DNA of 11,910 nt from Planctomycetota bacterium (GTDB lineage: Bacteria > Planctomycetota > Phycisphaerae > WQYP01). The position numbers and the translations under genes are program-made. Under the pieces are notes generated by a model. The model ran no database searches. It saw nothing but the letters and a program-made list of their open reading frames with translations, and was not told the DNA's origin. The first letter of the stretch is position 1. Each line of letters starts with the position of its first letter. This document shows, in pieces, positions 1-5,137 of this stretch. The stretch is taken from NCBI GenBank assembly GCA_021828925.1, contig JAJZCT010000042.1, positions 1-11,910 of the forward strand. The letters are read 5' to 3'.

Positions 1-248
1 AGAAGGCTCCGGAACCGCCGCGTGCCATCCGCCCGCTTCCAACCAAACAAGGGCGCGATCAGCAATTTCCACTGCCAATCTTGCAACTCAAACGGCTTTC
101 CAGCCCATTCACCCTTGGAATGCACCAGGAACCGCCGGAAAAATTCACGCACCCGCTCGGCCGCCTTGATATCAAACCAACAACCGCGCCGCACCGCCCG
201 ACGATCAGCGTCGTTTTGAATCCACCATTCTTTCGCGGCTCTTACCAT
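1..248 (-). CDS. Phage terminase large subunit, N-terminal fragment (runs off the window)
   Basis: This is the start of the packaging motor protein, whose ATPase and nuclease cut and load phage DNA into proheads. Only about 82 N-terminal residues are visible, read leftwards and still open at base 1, so neither Walker A nor the nuclease domain can be checked. The visible part has the usual TerL opening: an aromatic/basic helix (AAKEWW), then GKPFELQDWQ followed by APLFGWKRADGTRRFRS, the FxLxxWQ plus LFGW-R-DG-RRFR stretch that precedes Walker A in many siphophage terminases. ATG at 248 is preferred because AGGA lies 7 bases upstream; ATG at 254 is almost on top of it. It follows terminase small subunit, separated by about 120 bp of repeat-rich DNA. 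The family call is recognition from memory; gene order supports it strongly. Confidence 0.85.
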   Translation of the reverse strand, partial: MVRAAKEWWIQNDADRRAVRRGCWFDIKAAERVREFFRRFLVHSKGEWAGKPFELQDWQWKLLIAPLFGWKRADGTRRFRSL

Positions 249-258
249 ATCCATTTCC

Positions 259-277
259 TGTAACCCAACGGGTTACA
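259..277. repeat. Perfect 8-bp inverted repeat just upstream of terminase large subunit
   Basis: TGTAACCC (259-266), loop AAC, GGGTTACA (270-277). In the minus-strand transcript the distal arm ends in the bases that begin the ribosome binding site of the terminase large subunit, so the hairpin could mask or expose that site. It could also be a protein binding site. There is no T-tract, so it is not an intrinsic terminator. Confidence 0.5.
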
Positions 278-313
278 CAACAAGAGCATTCAGGAGTGAG
301 GAAGCAAAATAGA

Positions 314-377
314 AGCGAAGCGATTCCGAAGCCTTCTAACTCCTAACTTCTAACCCCTAACTCCTAGCCCCTAACTT
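314..377. repeat. Dispersed repeat copy 1 with six tandem heptamers
   Basis: Bases 336-377 are six tandem heptamers in exact 7-bp phase: CTAACTC, CTAACTT, CTAACCC, CTAACTC, CTAGCCC, CTAACTT. The preceding bases 314-335 plus the first heptamers match the reverse complement of 5055-5094 at 37 of 40 positions, so the unit is larger than the heptamer array and is present at least twice. It fills most of the gap between the two terminase genes. The last heptamer supplies the TAG stop codon of terminase small subunit (371-373). It resembles the intergenic heptanucleotide repeats of some bacterial genomes; function unknown. Confidence 0.8.
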
Positions 378-817
378 CCCCCAAGAAAATCCTCAATCCC
401 GCCGCTCTTTTCCGGAGCTGCCGCACTGACCCGGCTTCGCGCCGCGGCGGTCATGCCAAACTCGCTATACAGCCGGAGCAGCTGCGCCGATAAATCGCGG
501 TAAATGGCAACATACGCATTGCGGTTCCCCTCATCATCCACCATGCCATCACCGTCAATGTGCGATTTCGCCTGCTCCGCCAGGCTCTCCAACTCTGCCA
601 ATCGCGCCAGCGCCAGCGAATCGGCACTGGTGGCCACGCCACACGCGCCCAACTCGGAAATCAAACGATTCCATATTTCCAATTCCCTCGGCCGCAACTT
701 CCGCGGCGCCTGCGCCACGCCGCGCGGCTTAGGCTCCCGCGCGTTGATCTTTCGCTGCCCCGGGTTCCCCCTTAAAAGCTTCTGCGCAGTAGGTTTAGGC
801 TTGCGTCCCCGCATCAT
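371..817 (-). CDS. Phage terminase small subunit, P27 family
   Basis: This subunit recognises phage DNA and delivers it to the large subunit during packaging. The 148-residue protein opens with MMRGRKPKPT and LLRGNPGQRK, then REPKPRG, which is the basic RGNPGxR...EPxP signature of P27-type small terminases. The middle is helical (LRPRELEIWNRL..., ADSLALARLAELESL). The C-terminal part, FGMTAAARSRVSA, is the usual G-x-T-P/A-x-x-R-xR-V ending. The chosen start, ATG at 817, overlaps the stop of the HNH gene as ATGA; a start at 835 is possible but would overlap further. Size fits the family. HNH upstream and TerL downstream make the assignment firm. Confidence 0.9.
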   Translation of the reverse strand: MMRGRKPKPTAQKLLRGNPGQRKINAREPKPRGVAQAPRKLRPRELEIWNRLISELGACGVATSADSLALARLAELESLAEQAKSHIDGDGMVDDEGNRNAYVAIYRDLSAQLLRLYSEFGMTAAARSRVSAAAPEKSGGIEDFLGGS

Positions 818-1377
818 CCCACCAGCCCTTCCCACGCCGCTGATCCATCGCGTCCATCCAAATCCCGCGCCGCCTCCGCAACCACCCGATGGTTAGCACG
901 TCCGCCCGAATCAACTTTTCCGCCGACCGCTCCCACCTGCAAATACCGATCCGCCACCACACTGGGAACCTCACGACCGACCCAACGCCCGTCACCTTTG
1001 TCAGCATCGTCACTCCAACGCCCGTCCCCTTTTCCCAAACCCTCATTTTTCCCAATTTCGCAGAAATTCGCGCGTCGTTGGGCTGCGGTCTTCAACGTAG
1101 GATTGCCAGATATTTGCCTCCCCCTGCCCGTGCCGCCATCGTGCGTCACAGTCTTGCGACTGTGGCAACTGTGGCACAAGGTTTGCAGGTTGTCGGCATC
1201 ATCCGTTCCGCCGCAACGGCGCGGCACAATGTGGTCCACATCGGTTCCGACTGCGCCGCAGTAACAGCAACATGGATTTCTTTTCAACCAATTAGCGCGA
1301 AGCACTCGCCAGGCCGCACCGTATCCACGGCGCGAACTGTTGATTCTGCTATCTGATTGTCCTTTGTGCGAGATCAC
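814..1377 (-). CDS. HNH endonuclease next to terminase
   Basis: The 187-residue protein has an HNH nuclease domain at about residues 20-76: NPCCCYCG with paired cysteines (C37/C40), DHIVP with the catalytic D48-H49, N63 in DNLQTL, and CHSCHSRK with the second cysteine pair (C68/C71) and the final histidine H72. All catalytic and zinc positions are present. HNH proteins of this type lie beside terminases in many cos-type phages and assist genome cutting during packaging. The remaining 110 residues are Gly-, Arg- and Asp-rich and show no domain I recognise. The start is GTG at 1377, overlapping the upstream stop as GTGA, with GGAG six bases upstream. The stop overlaps terminase small subunit as ATGA, implying translational coupling. 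Confidence 0.88.
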   Translation of the reverse strand: MISHKGQSDSRINSSRRGYGAAWRVLRANWLKRNPCCCYCGAVGTDVDHIVPRRCGGTDDADNLQTLCHSCHSRKTVTHDGGTGRGRQISGNPTLKTAAQRRANFCEIGKNEGLGKGDGRWSDDADKGDGRWVGREVPSVVADRYLQVGAVGGKVDSGGRANHRVVAEAARDLDGRDGSAAWEGLVG

Positions 1378-1712
1378 GGATCACTCCTGCGCTTCGGCAC
1401 GGTGACACCTTGTCGCCGCGCGATGGCAAACAAAACCTCTTCGATTCGCTCAAGTCGTATATCTGTTCGCTGCTGATGATCGCGGAATGAAGCTATTTCC
1501 CGTGAATGTGTGCGTTGGATCTGTTCCATCGTTGCCATCGCCGCAGCGGTTCGGCGGGTTTCCGATTGATGCTCCTGGGCAACACTCTGCACAGTACCGA
1601 CATAGCTAAGCGCGCCAGATCCCGCCGATACCAGGGCTGAAAAGATGGCAACCGCGATACCAACGGTCAGCGGCCTATCACGAAGTGTGTTCACCATTTT
1701 TCTTAACCCCAT
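1374..1712 (-). CDS. Membrane-anchored coiled-coil protein, first gene of the packaging operon
   Basis: This 112-residue protein is not recognised by family. Residues about 12-40 (RPLTVGIAVAIFSALVSAGSG) form one membrane helix preceded by basic residues. The rest is a charged, helical stretch rich in Gln, Arg and Glu (QEHQSETRRTAAAMATMEQ..., RTDIRLERIEEVL) that looks coiled-coil. Such single-pass proteins with a helical tail are common among phage lysis and holin-associated proteins, but that is only a suggestion. ATG at 1712 has a weak upstream GGGGTAAG; ATG at 1697 is an alternative. The frame is open further upstream, but those codons cross the terminator hairpin at 1734-1761 and are unlikely to be translated. 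Its stop overlaps the GTG start of the HNH gene. Confidence 0.7.
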   Translation of the reverse strand: MGLRKMVNTLRDRPLTVGIAVAIFSALVSAGSGALSYVGTVQSVAQEHQSETRRTAAAMATMEQIQRTHSREIASFRDHQQRTDIRLERIEEVLFAIARRQGVTVPKRRSDP

Positions 1713-1727
1713 TATTCTTACCCCAGT

Positions 1728-1761
1728 TAAAAACCCCCGGCGGTGACGGTTCCGCCGGGGG
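1728..1761 (-). terminator. Intrinsic terminator, minus strand
   Basis: A perfect 10-bp GC-rich stem, CCCCCGGCGG (1734-1743) with CCGCCGGGGG (1752-1761), and an 8-base loop. On the minus strand it is followed immediately by TTTTTA (1733-1728). This is a textbook rho-independent terminator for leftward transcription. It lies 15 bases after the stop of the small membrane protein (1777) and 15 bases before the ATG of the next gene (1712). Confidence 0.88.
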
Positions 1762-1776
1762 ATTACAGGAGAAAAC

Positions 1777-2034
1777 TCAAGTCTTGGGCTGTGTGGCAGT
1801 GCCGGCGACAGCAGACGCGGCAACGGCACTATGTGTCGTGGTGATGTGGAAAACCGCATCCACTTTGGCTTTAACTTCGGCAAGGTCAGTCCGAATGGTC
1901 GAAAGCGCAAGCTTGTCTTCCGCAGAAAGTTCCGCCGACAACGTTTTGCCATCAAGTTTTGCCGACAGGTAACTGGCAAAAATGTAGCCTGCCGCCGCAC
2001 CCATGACCGCCGCGAGAATAATTGCGATTAACAT
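1777..2034 (-). CDS. Small membrane protein with N-terminal anchor
   Basis: 85 residues, not recognised. Residues 1-24 (LIAIILAAVMGAAAGYIFASYL) form a hydrophobic helix that could be an uncleaved signal anchor. Residues about 35-62 (SAEDKLALSTIRTDLAEVKAKVDAV) are amphipathic and heptad-like. The tail is Ala/Thr-rich and disordered-looking. This single anchor plus short helical ectodomain suits a phage membrane or lysis accessory protein, without proof. ATG at 2034 has AAGGAG seven bases upstream, and the stop codon of the lipoprotein gene (TAA) overlaps that ribosome binding site, so the two are likely co-translated. A strong terminator follows. Confidence 0.75.
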   Translation of the reverse strand: MLIAIILAAVMGAAAGYIFASYLSAKLDGKTLSAELSAEDKLALSTIRTDLAEVKAKVDAVFHITTTHSAVAASAVAGTATQPKT

Positions 2035-2043
2035 AAAAGCTCC

Positions 2044-2712
2044 TTACGCCGGTTTTACGGCCAAAACGGGCGCAGCTACCCGGAGCACATGCTCATGGTG
2101 CCTGCCCAAAATCATCCAAAATATCAATCCAACCGTTGATCCCGCAGCAACCCAGCCGATCAACGCAACATGTGCCGCGGCAAACCAGACCAGGCCCACA
2201 ATCCCGATGCCAACGACAATTAAAATCGGGCCTTCAACGTACCCGTGCATGAAAACCAGCACCGCAATTCCCGCCAGGACAGACAATCCGCCGGCAATCG
2301 CTCCGCAGGTCAGCACCATTTGCACCTGTCGGCTCTGCTGTTGCTTTAGAGCTGCTTGCAACCGCCGCATTCCGCGTGCATTCTGCCGCGCCGCTTTATC
2401 TGCGGCTGCGGCTGCCGGAACAGCGCGTTGCGATAAAATCACAGTCGCCTGCGAAAGTTCATCGCGCTGCACGTGCAACTTTTTAATGATAATTGGCTTT
2501 TGAACCGGCAAATTGGATCGCGTCAAATCCTTGACGGAACTTGCAACAGCAATATTTTGTTTAATCGCCGCGCGGATGGGGGGAATGACAGATGAAACAA
2601 TCGGAGCCGCCGGCTGGGGCTGCATCGGCTTTTCTGAAACAGGAACCGGCAAAGTGCCGCATCCAGCAATGAATGCCAGGGAAAAAAGTACGGTGAAAGT
2701 TCGGATTCCCAT
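2044..2712 (-). CDS. Lipoprotein with C-terminal membrane segments (possible lysis/envelope protein)
   Basis: The 222-residue protein begins with a lipoprotein signal peptide: basic GIRTF, hydrophobic VLFSLAF, then lipobox IAGC with Cys18 as lipidation site. A Pro-rich stretch follows (VPVSEKPMQPQPAAP), then an Ala/Gln/Arg-rich helical region (about 75-130) that looks coiled-coil. After that come two or three membrane helices (about 133-155, 160-178, 182-200) and a short polar tail. A lipidated N-terminus plus C-terminal membrane segments recalls phage u-spanins, which join inner and outer membranes, but those usually have one C-terminal helix. Start: GTG at 2748 would lengthen the protein, but ATG at 2712 places the signal peptide at the N-terminus and leaves a sensible leader after the promoter at 2760-2789. 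No clear ribosome binding site precedes it. Confidence 0.72.
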   Translation of the reverse strand: MGIRTFTVLFSLAFIAGCGTLPVPVSEKPMQPQPAAPIVSSVIPPIRAAIKQNIAVASSVKDLTRSNLPVQKPIIIKKLHVQRDELSQATVILSQRAVPAAAAADKAARQNARGMRRLQAALKQQQSRQVQMVLTCGAIAGGLSVLAGIAVLVFMHGYVEGPILIVVGIGIVGLVWFAAAHVALIGWVAAGSTVGLIFWMILGRHHEHVLRVAAPVLAVKPA

Positions 2713-2759
2713 GCGCGAACGCTCGGAGCCGCGATGGGTGCGTGCCACGCGACGATCTT

Positions 2760-2789
2760 ATTATCGTCCTGTTGCACGCTACTTGTCAA
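2760..2789 (-). promoter_or_regulatory. Sigma70-type promoter, leftward
   Basis: On the minus strand: TTGACA (2789-2784), 18-base spacer, GATAAT (2765-2760). The predicted start site is near 2752, about 40 bases before the lipoprotein ATG at 2712. It lies in the only AT-rich stretch between the zinc-ribbon gene and the lipoprotein gene, so it could drive the lipoprotein and the small membrane protein separately from the genes upstream. Confidence 0.6.
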
Positions 2790-2803
2790 TTAAATTTATT
2801 ATT

Positions 2804-3277
2804 CTACCTGGGCCACGCGAACCGACACTTGGGGCATCGCCACTGTTTTTTTCGCGCCGTTCCGTAGTAAAACAGCCACGCGAAAAAGGCGATCACGGCA
2901 CCTATCCCAAACGTGAACACGCCAAAAACGATTCCGCCTACAAAAAAGGCAAGTTCCACGAAAATAGAGCCAGTTCGTGACTTTTTCATTCTTCCGCGGT
3001 GTCCGCAATTCGGATTAGGGCATACGGGATCGCTTGAAGAATACAACCATCGCTCCACAGCTCCTTTGGTCTTTTCAGAAGGTGCCTGCGCTGTCGCGGC
3101 AGGCGGATTTACATTGGATTTAACCAGTGAATCGGACTTGGAACTGGTAATTTTCCTCAAGCAATCGTGGCACACCACACTGTCCTTGTAAACGTGTGGC
3201 GTCTCAAGAATTCCGATGGTGCGTCCGCAATTTACGCAGATTTCCGCGGCGGGTGCTGTTTTTACACGATGTTCCAT
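2804..3277 (-). CDS. Zinc-ribbon membrane protein
   Basis: 157 residues, no family recognised. An N-terminal four-cysteine module (C14-x2-C17, C36-x2-C39) is LIM- or treble-clef-like. After a Pro/Ala/Ser linker comes a second set: CPNPNC (C86, C91) and, at the C-terminus, WRCPKC (C148, C151). Between these two cysteine pairs lies a long hydrophobic segment (about 105-138, VELAFFVGGIVFGV...GAVIAFFAWLFYYG), enough for a helical hairpin that would bring both pairs to the same membrane face. Zinc binding is inferred from the CxxC pairs. ATG at 3277 is preferred: AAGGAG lies 7 bases upstream, whereas ATG at 3283 nearly touches it. It is in the same direction as the RHH gene, about 100 bp downstream of it. 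Confidence 0.75.
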   Translation of the reverse strand: MEHRVKTAPAAEICVNCGRTIGILETPHVYKDSVVCHDCLRKITSSKSDSLVKSNVNPPAATAQAPSEKTKGAVERWLYSSSDPVCPNPNCGHRGRMKKSRTGSIFVELAFFVGGIVFGVFTFGIGAVIAFFAWLFYYGTARKKQWRCPKCRFAWPR

Positions 3278-3324
3278 TTCCATTCTCCTTTTTCCCGATG
3301 ATCAACCCAGAAGGATGGATCATC

Positions 3325-3570
3325 ATGCACCAATTCCCAGAGATCGGCCATCTGCCGGACGACATTGACATGCTAGCCGCTACGCTGCGCCGGATCCGCT
3401 CCGGCGATGAGATTGCTTCCGCGTGGCTTCGGCTAATCCTTGCCGACCTATCGCTTCGATCCGAGCTTGGGCTTCGGCCTGAGTTCGCTCAAGGGGACGG
3501 GATTGGTCACTCTCGGCCATCCTCGCCAAAATTATTCGCGCAACATCCGGAGAGGAATCCCTCGGCATGA
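3325..3570 (+). CDS. Doubtful small ORF antisense to the RHH gene
   Basis: An 81-residue frame starting MHQFPEIGHLPDDIDMLAATLRRI, with AAGGA nine bases before the ATG. The first 50 residues look protein-like (acidic N-terminus, then an amphipathic helix DEIASAWLRLILADL). However, three quarters of it lies antisense to the C-terminal half of the RHH gene, it faces against the surrounding minus-strand genes, and its last 30 residues are low-complexity. I think the RHH gene is the real one here; this entry is kept because its start falls in an otherwise empty 100-bp gap and has a ribosome binding site. Confidence 0.22.
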   Translation: MHQFPEIGHLPDDIDMLAATLRRIRSGDEIASAWLRLILADLSLRSELGLRPEFAQGDGIGHSRPSSPKLFAQHPERNPSA

Positions 3571-3733
3571 CGCCCAGTACCCCTTGTTGGACGGTTTCGC
3601 TCTGAGACGCGAACCATTCCACTAAGCGGCTCAGAATCACCACCTTGCTCATACCCAAGCGGGCGCGCTGCCCCTCGACTGCCTCGTGAGCCCGCTGCGT
3701 GAGCGCGATTTGTATCTGCCGACGTTCTTCCAT
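3380..3733 (-). CDS. Ribbon-helix-helix regulator (candidate phage repressor)
   Basis: The 117-residue protein opens with EERRQIQIALTQRAHEAVEG, a beta strand plus helix, then RARLGMSKVVILSRLVEWFASQ. This fits the ribbon-helix-helix fold (Arc/CopG/MetJ), with the strand at residues 5-11 and the G-x-S turn before the second helix. These proteins are dimers that place the strand in the major groove and bind tandem operators cooperatively. The rest (about 55-117) is helical and charged with a basic tail. The gene is divergent from the early operon and about 120 bp from it, where a repressor would sit. A TATAAT -10 element is at 3759-3754. ATG at 3733 (after GGAT) is preferred; ATG at 3745 would be almost leaderless. 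That it represses the right arm is inference from position. Confidence 0.7.
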   Translation of the reverse strand: MEERRQIQIALTQRAHEAVEGQRARLGMSKVVILSRLVEWFASQSETVQQGVLGVMPRDSSPDVARIILARMAESDQSRPLERTQAEAQARIEAIGRQGLAEATRKQSHRRSGSGAA

Positions 3734-3740
3734 AAATCCA

Positions 3741-3782
3741 ATCATTACATAGGATTATATACCTTTCCATCAAGAAATCTAA
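3741..3782 (-). promoter_or_regulatory. Leftward promoter of the RHH gene
   Basis: On the minus strand a perfect TATAAT (3759-3754) has a weak -35 (TTTAGA) about 18 bases upstream. The predicted start is near 3747. Just downstream, minus-strand bases 3750-3741 read ATGTAATGAT, which matches the operator decamer ATGTAAAGAA at 8 of 10 positions and suggests autoregulation. Confidence 0.5.
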
Positions 3783-3801
3783 AAAACATTAAAATTTTGT
3801 G

Positions 3802-3830
3802 TTGACAATCGGCGGGCGTGCCGATAATGT
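3802..3830 (+). promoter_or_regulatory. Rightward early promoter with operator in its spacer
   Basis: Consensus -35 TTGACA (3802-3807), 17-base spacer, -10 TAATGT (3825-3830). The spacer holds a perfect inverted repeat, ATCGGC-N6-GCCGAT (3808-3825), that runs from directly after the -35 to the first base of the -10. A dimeric regulator bound there would block RNA polymerase. This is the only clear promoter ahead of the long plus-strand operon. Confidence 0.68.
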
Positions 3831-3870
3831 ATGTAAAGAAATGTAAAGGAATCTAATGGAATGTAAAAAA
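3831..3870 (+). repeat. Four tandem decamers: candidate RHH operator over the early leader
   Basis: Four consecutive 10-bp units: ATGTAAAGAA, ATGTAAAGGA, ATCTAATGGA, ATGTAAAAAA. They start right after the -10 element and cover the transcription start, the ribosome binding site (AAGGA) and the ATG at 3856. The exact 10-bp spacing puts each unit on the same face of the helix, the arrangement used by cooperative RHH repressors such as MetJ or CopG. Confidence 0.75.
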
Positions 3871-4389
3871 ACCATGGGCAGTAATGTCGGGGTAAGGCCA
3901 TCGACAATGAAGAAGTTAATCGCTATTAAGCGGGCTCGCCGATGGCCATTCACAGAGGCCATCGATGCGATGGCCGACCGCGAGCTTGAGTTGATCGCGG
4001 CGGAGGCGTCTGCCCGCGCCGCCGGCTGTTCCCCGATTTACCCGTTTCACGATCCGCGCCGCCGGCGGCAGAATCCTCCGTTTCAGCCCGGCCTATCCGC
4101 GGCCTCTGGCGAGGAGCCATTGAAGCAAGCTGCCATTGCGGGCCGTTCAACACGCATGGACGCATCCTCGCCAGGGTCCGCGGATACGCACGAGATCCCT
4201 CCTGCACAAGGGCGTGCCGACGCATCAGACCCTCGGCACGCCCGTCAGGTGGAAGTGATATCACGCCGCAGCGGCGATGAGGAATCAACGGAATTTGACA
4301 GCGTGCCGCGCTGTGCCGGCTGCGGCCGACCGACCGATGACGATGGCCAGTGCAAGTTTTGCTCACGCGAGGTTGCCCATGACACTTAA
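3856..4389 (+). CDS. First early gene: basic N-terminus and C-terminal zinc ribbon, unknown function
   Basis: 177 residues, not recognised. The N-terminal 50 residues (RPSTMKKLIAIKRARRWPFTEAIDAMADREL) are basic and helical and could bind nucleic acid. Residues about 60-145 are Pro-, Ser- and Arg-rich and look disordered. The C-terminus has a zinc-ribbon knuckle pair, C153-x2-C156-x9-C166-x2-C169. As the first gene after the early promoter it is a candidate regulator or takeover factor, but nothing in it proves this. ATG at 3856 follows AAGGA by six bases, and both the ribosome binding site and start codon lie inside the tandem decamers, so a repressor there would block transcription. Its last codons overlap the next gene by 11 bases. 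Confidence 0.72.
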   Translation: MECKKTMGSNVGVRPSTMKKLIAIKRARRWPFTEAIDAMADRELELIAAEASARAAGCSPIYPFHDPRRRRQNPPFQPGLSAASGEEPLKQAAIAGRSTRMDASSPGSADTHEIPPAQGRADASDPRHARQVEVISRRSGDEESTEFDSVPRCAGCGRPTDDDGQCKFCSREVAHDT

Positions 4390-4639
4390 AAATATTTTTG
4401 GTGGCGCGGTCCGCTGGGATCGCAGATCGCTGGTGCTGCGTAAAGCACCCAGCGAGTGTTGCGAGTGCGGCGATTCGCTTGACTTTGAGAAGTCGGAACG
4501 CTGTGAGATTTGCGAAAAGCCCATCTGCGAAATCTGCTTTTGCTGCGGAAACACCGCGGGCCTCTGTTCTGGGTGCCACGCGATTAAATACGGGAAATCG
4601 AACGGAACTACAGGAGAAAACAATGATGACGGAAAATGA
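4379..4639 (+). CDS. Cysteine-rich zinc-binding protein
   Basis: This 86-residue protein has 11 cysteines, all within residues 27-66: CCEC, CEIC, CEICFCC, CSGC, then His67. The pairs are spaced as in double zinc ribbons, RING or LIM modules (CxxC at 27/30, 42/45, 50/53 and 63/66, plus C55/C56), so two zinc sites are likely. Such phage proteins often mediate protein contacts; no specific partner is indicated. ATG at 4379 overlaps the end of the first early gene and follows GAGG by six bases. The frame is open further upstream, but those codons lie antiphase over the previous gene. Its end overlaps the next start by 17 bases. Confidence 0.75.
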   Translation: MTLKNIFGGAVRWDRRSLVLRKAPSECCECGDSLDFEKSERCEICEKPICEICFCCGNTAGLCSGCHAIKYGKSNGTTGENNDDGK

Positions 4640-4976
4640 TATCGACTCCCTGGGGATGCACCTTGCGGGTTCAATAAACCCGAAAATTTCATGGATGGTG
4701 GAAACCGACCGCGTGTCCTTCTGGTGCACCGAAAAAATGGCCTCGGCTGCAAAAGTACAGCTATCCGCGGATGCTATGCCGCACAAGATTTACCGTTGGA
4801 ACGGAACGGACCTGCTGTTGGAATCCGAGTTTCCCCAGGCTGTCGCGCCGGTCGTGACCGGCCAGGGCGACTTCGCCAGGAGCTTCACGCCGGAATTCGA
4901 TGAGAATTTTCTGCCACTCCTGATCATGCTGTTGGCAGTAACAGCTATCGCGGTCGCGATTCTATTTTTCCTATGA
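4623..4976 (+). CDS. Tail-anchored membrane protein, unknown function
   Basis: 117 residues. The body (about 1-94) is soluble, mixed polar and hydrophobic with no family I recognise. The last 22 residues (FLPLLIMLLAVTAIAVAILFFL) form one membrane helix reaching the C-terminus, so the protein is probably tail-anchored with its body in the cytoplasm. The start is fixed by AGGAG seven bases before ATG 4623, within the end of the zinc protein gene. The upstream open frame back to 4398 is only a shadow of that gene. Location in the early operon suggests a host-interaction or superinfection role, which is a guess. The highly structured gap 4983-5050 follows its stop. Confidence 0.72.
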   Translation: MMTENDIDSLGMHLAGSINPKISWMVETDRVSFWCTEKMASAAKVQLSADAMPHKIYRWNGTDLLLESEFPQAVAPVVTGQGDFARSFTPEFDENFLPLLIMLLAVTAIAVAILFFL

Positions 4977-4982
4977 GCAACG

Positions 4983-5050
4983 TGCGTTCTGCGGCCGGGA
5001 TCGTGCCCCGCGCGGGGCTGCCCGGCCGCAGACGGTTTTACCAGAACGCA
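4983..5050. repeat. Nested palindrome: large intergenic hairpin
   Basis: Three inverted repeats share one centre: TGCGTTCTG (4983-4991) with CAGAACGCA (5042-5050); CTGCGGCCGGG (4989-4999) with CCCGGCCGCAG (5021-5031), a perfect 11 bp; and the core palindrome GCCCCGCGCGGGGC (5005-5018). The outer two overlap by three bases. A weak GGTTTTA follows the middle stem, so it might partly terminate transcription, but symmetry on both strands fits a DNA structure or protein site equally well. It starts seven bases after the stop of the tail-anchored protein gene. Confidence 0.85.
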
Positions 5051-5054
5051 GCAT

Positions 5055-5137
5055 TTAGAAGTTAGGAGCTAGAAGGCTTTGGAACCGCTTCGCTGCTGCG
5101 TTGATTCCTTATTCTAACTCCTAACTCCTAGGTTCCA
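5055..5137. repeat. Dispersed repeat copy 2, inverted, with heptamers on both strands
   Basis: Bases 5055-5094 are the reverse complement of 314-353 with three mismatches in 40. Bases 5114-5134 then carry forward heptamers CTAACTC, CTAACTC, CTAGGTT. The two halves pair: GTTAGGAGCTAGAA (5061-5074) with TTCTAACTCCTAAC (5112-5125), one mismatch in 14. A second pair, TGGAACC (5080-5086) with GGTTCCA (5131-5137), crosses the first. A T7 run follows at 5143-5149. No coding potential was seen. Confidence 0.8.

Noticed and set aside
1..18. Start of the window matches 5071-5088 at 16 of 18 bases
   Set aside because: It lies inside the terminase coding sequence at a conserved FRS position and cannot be extended past base 1. 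It may be a chance match; too short to call a third repeat copy.
889..1356. Plus-strand open frames opposite the HNH gene
   Set aside because: They are shadows: the minus strand has all HNH catalytic residues in the right order.
1764..1776. Plus-strand TACAGGAGAAAAC, almost identical to the ribosome binding site before 4623
   Set aside because: No start codon follows on the plus strand, and the region is covered by the minus-strand terminator and gene end. Probably chance, given how common AGGAG is here.
3950..4786. Long minus-strand open frame (278 codons) opposite the early genes
   Set aside because: The plus strand has three overlapping genes with good ribosome binding sites and ordered CxxC motifs; the minus frame has no recognisable features.
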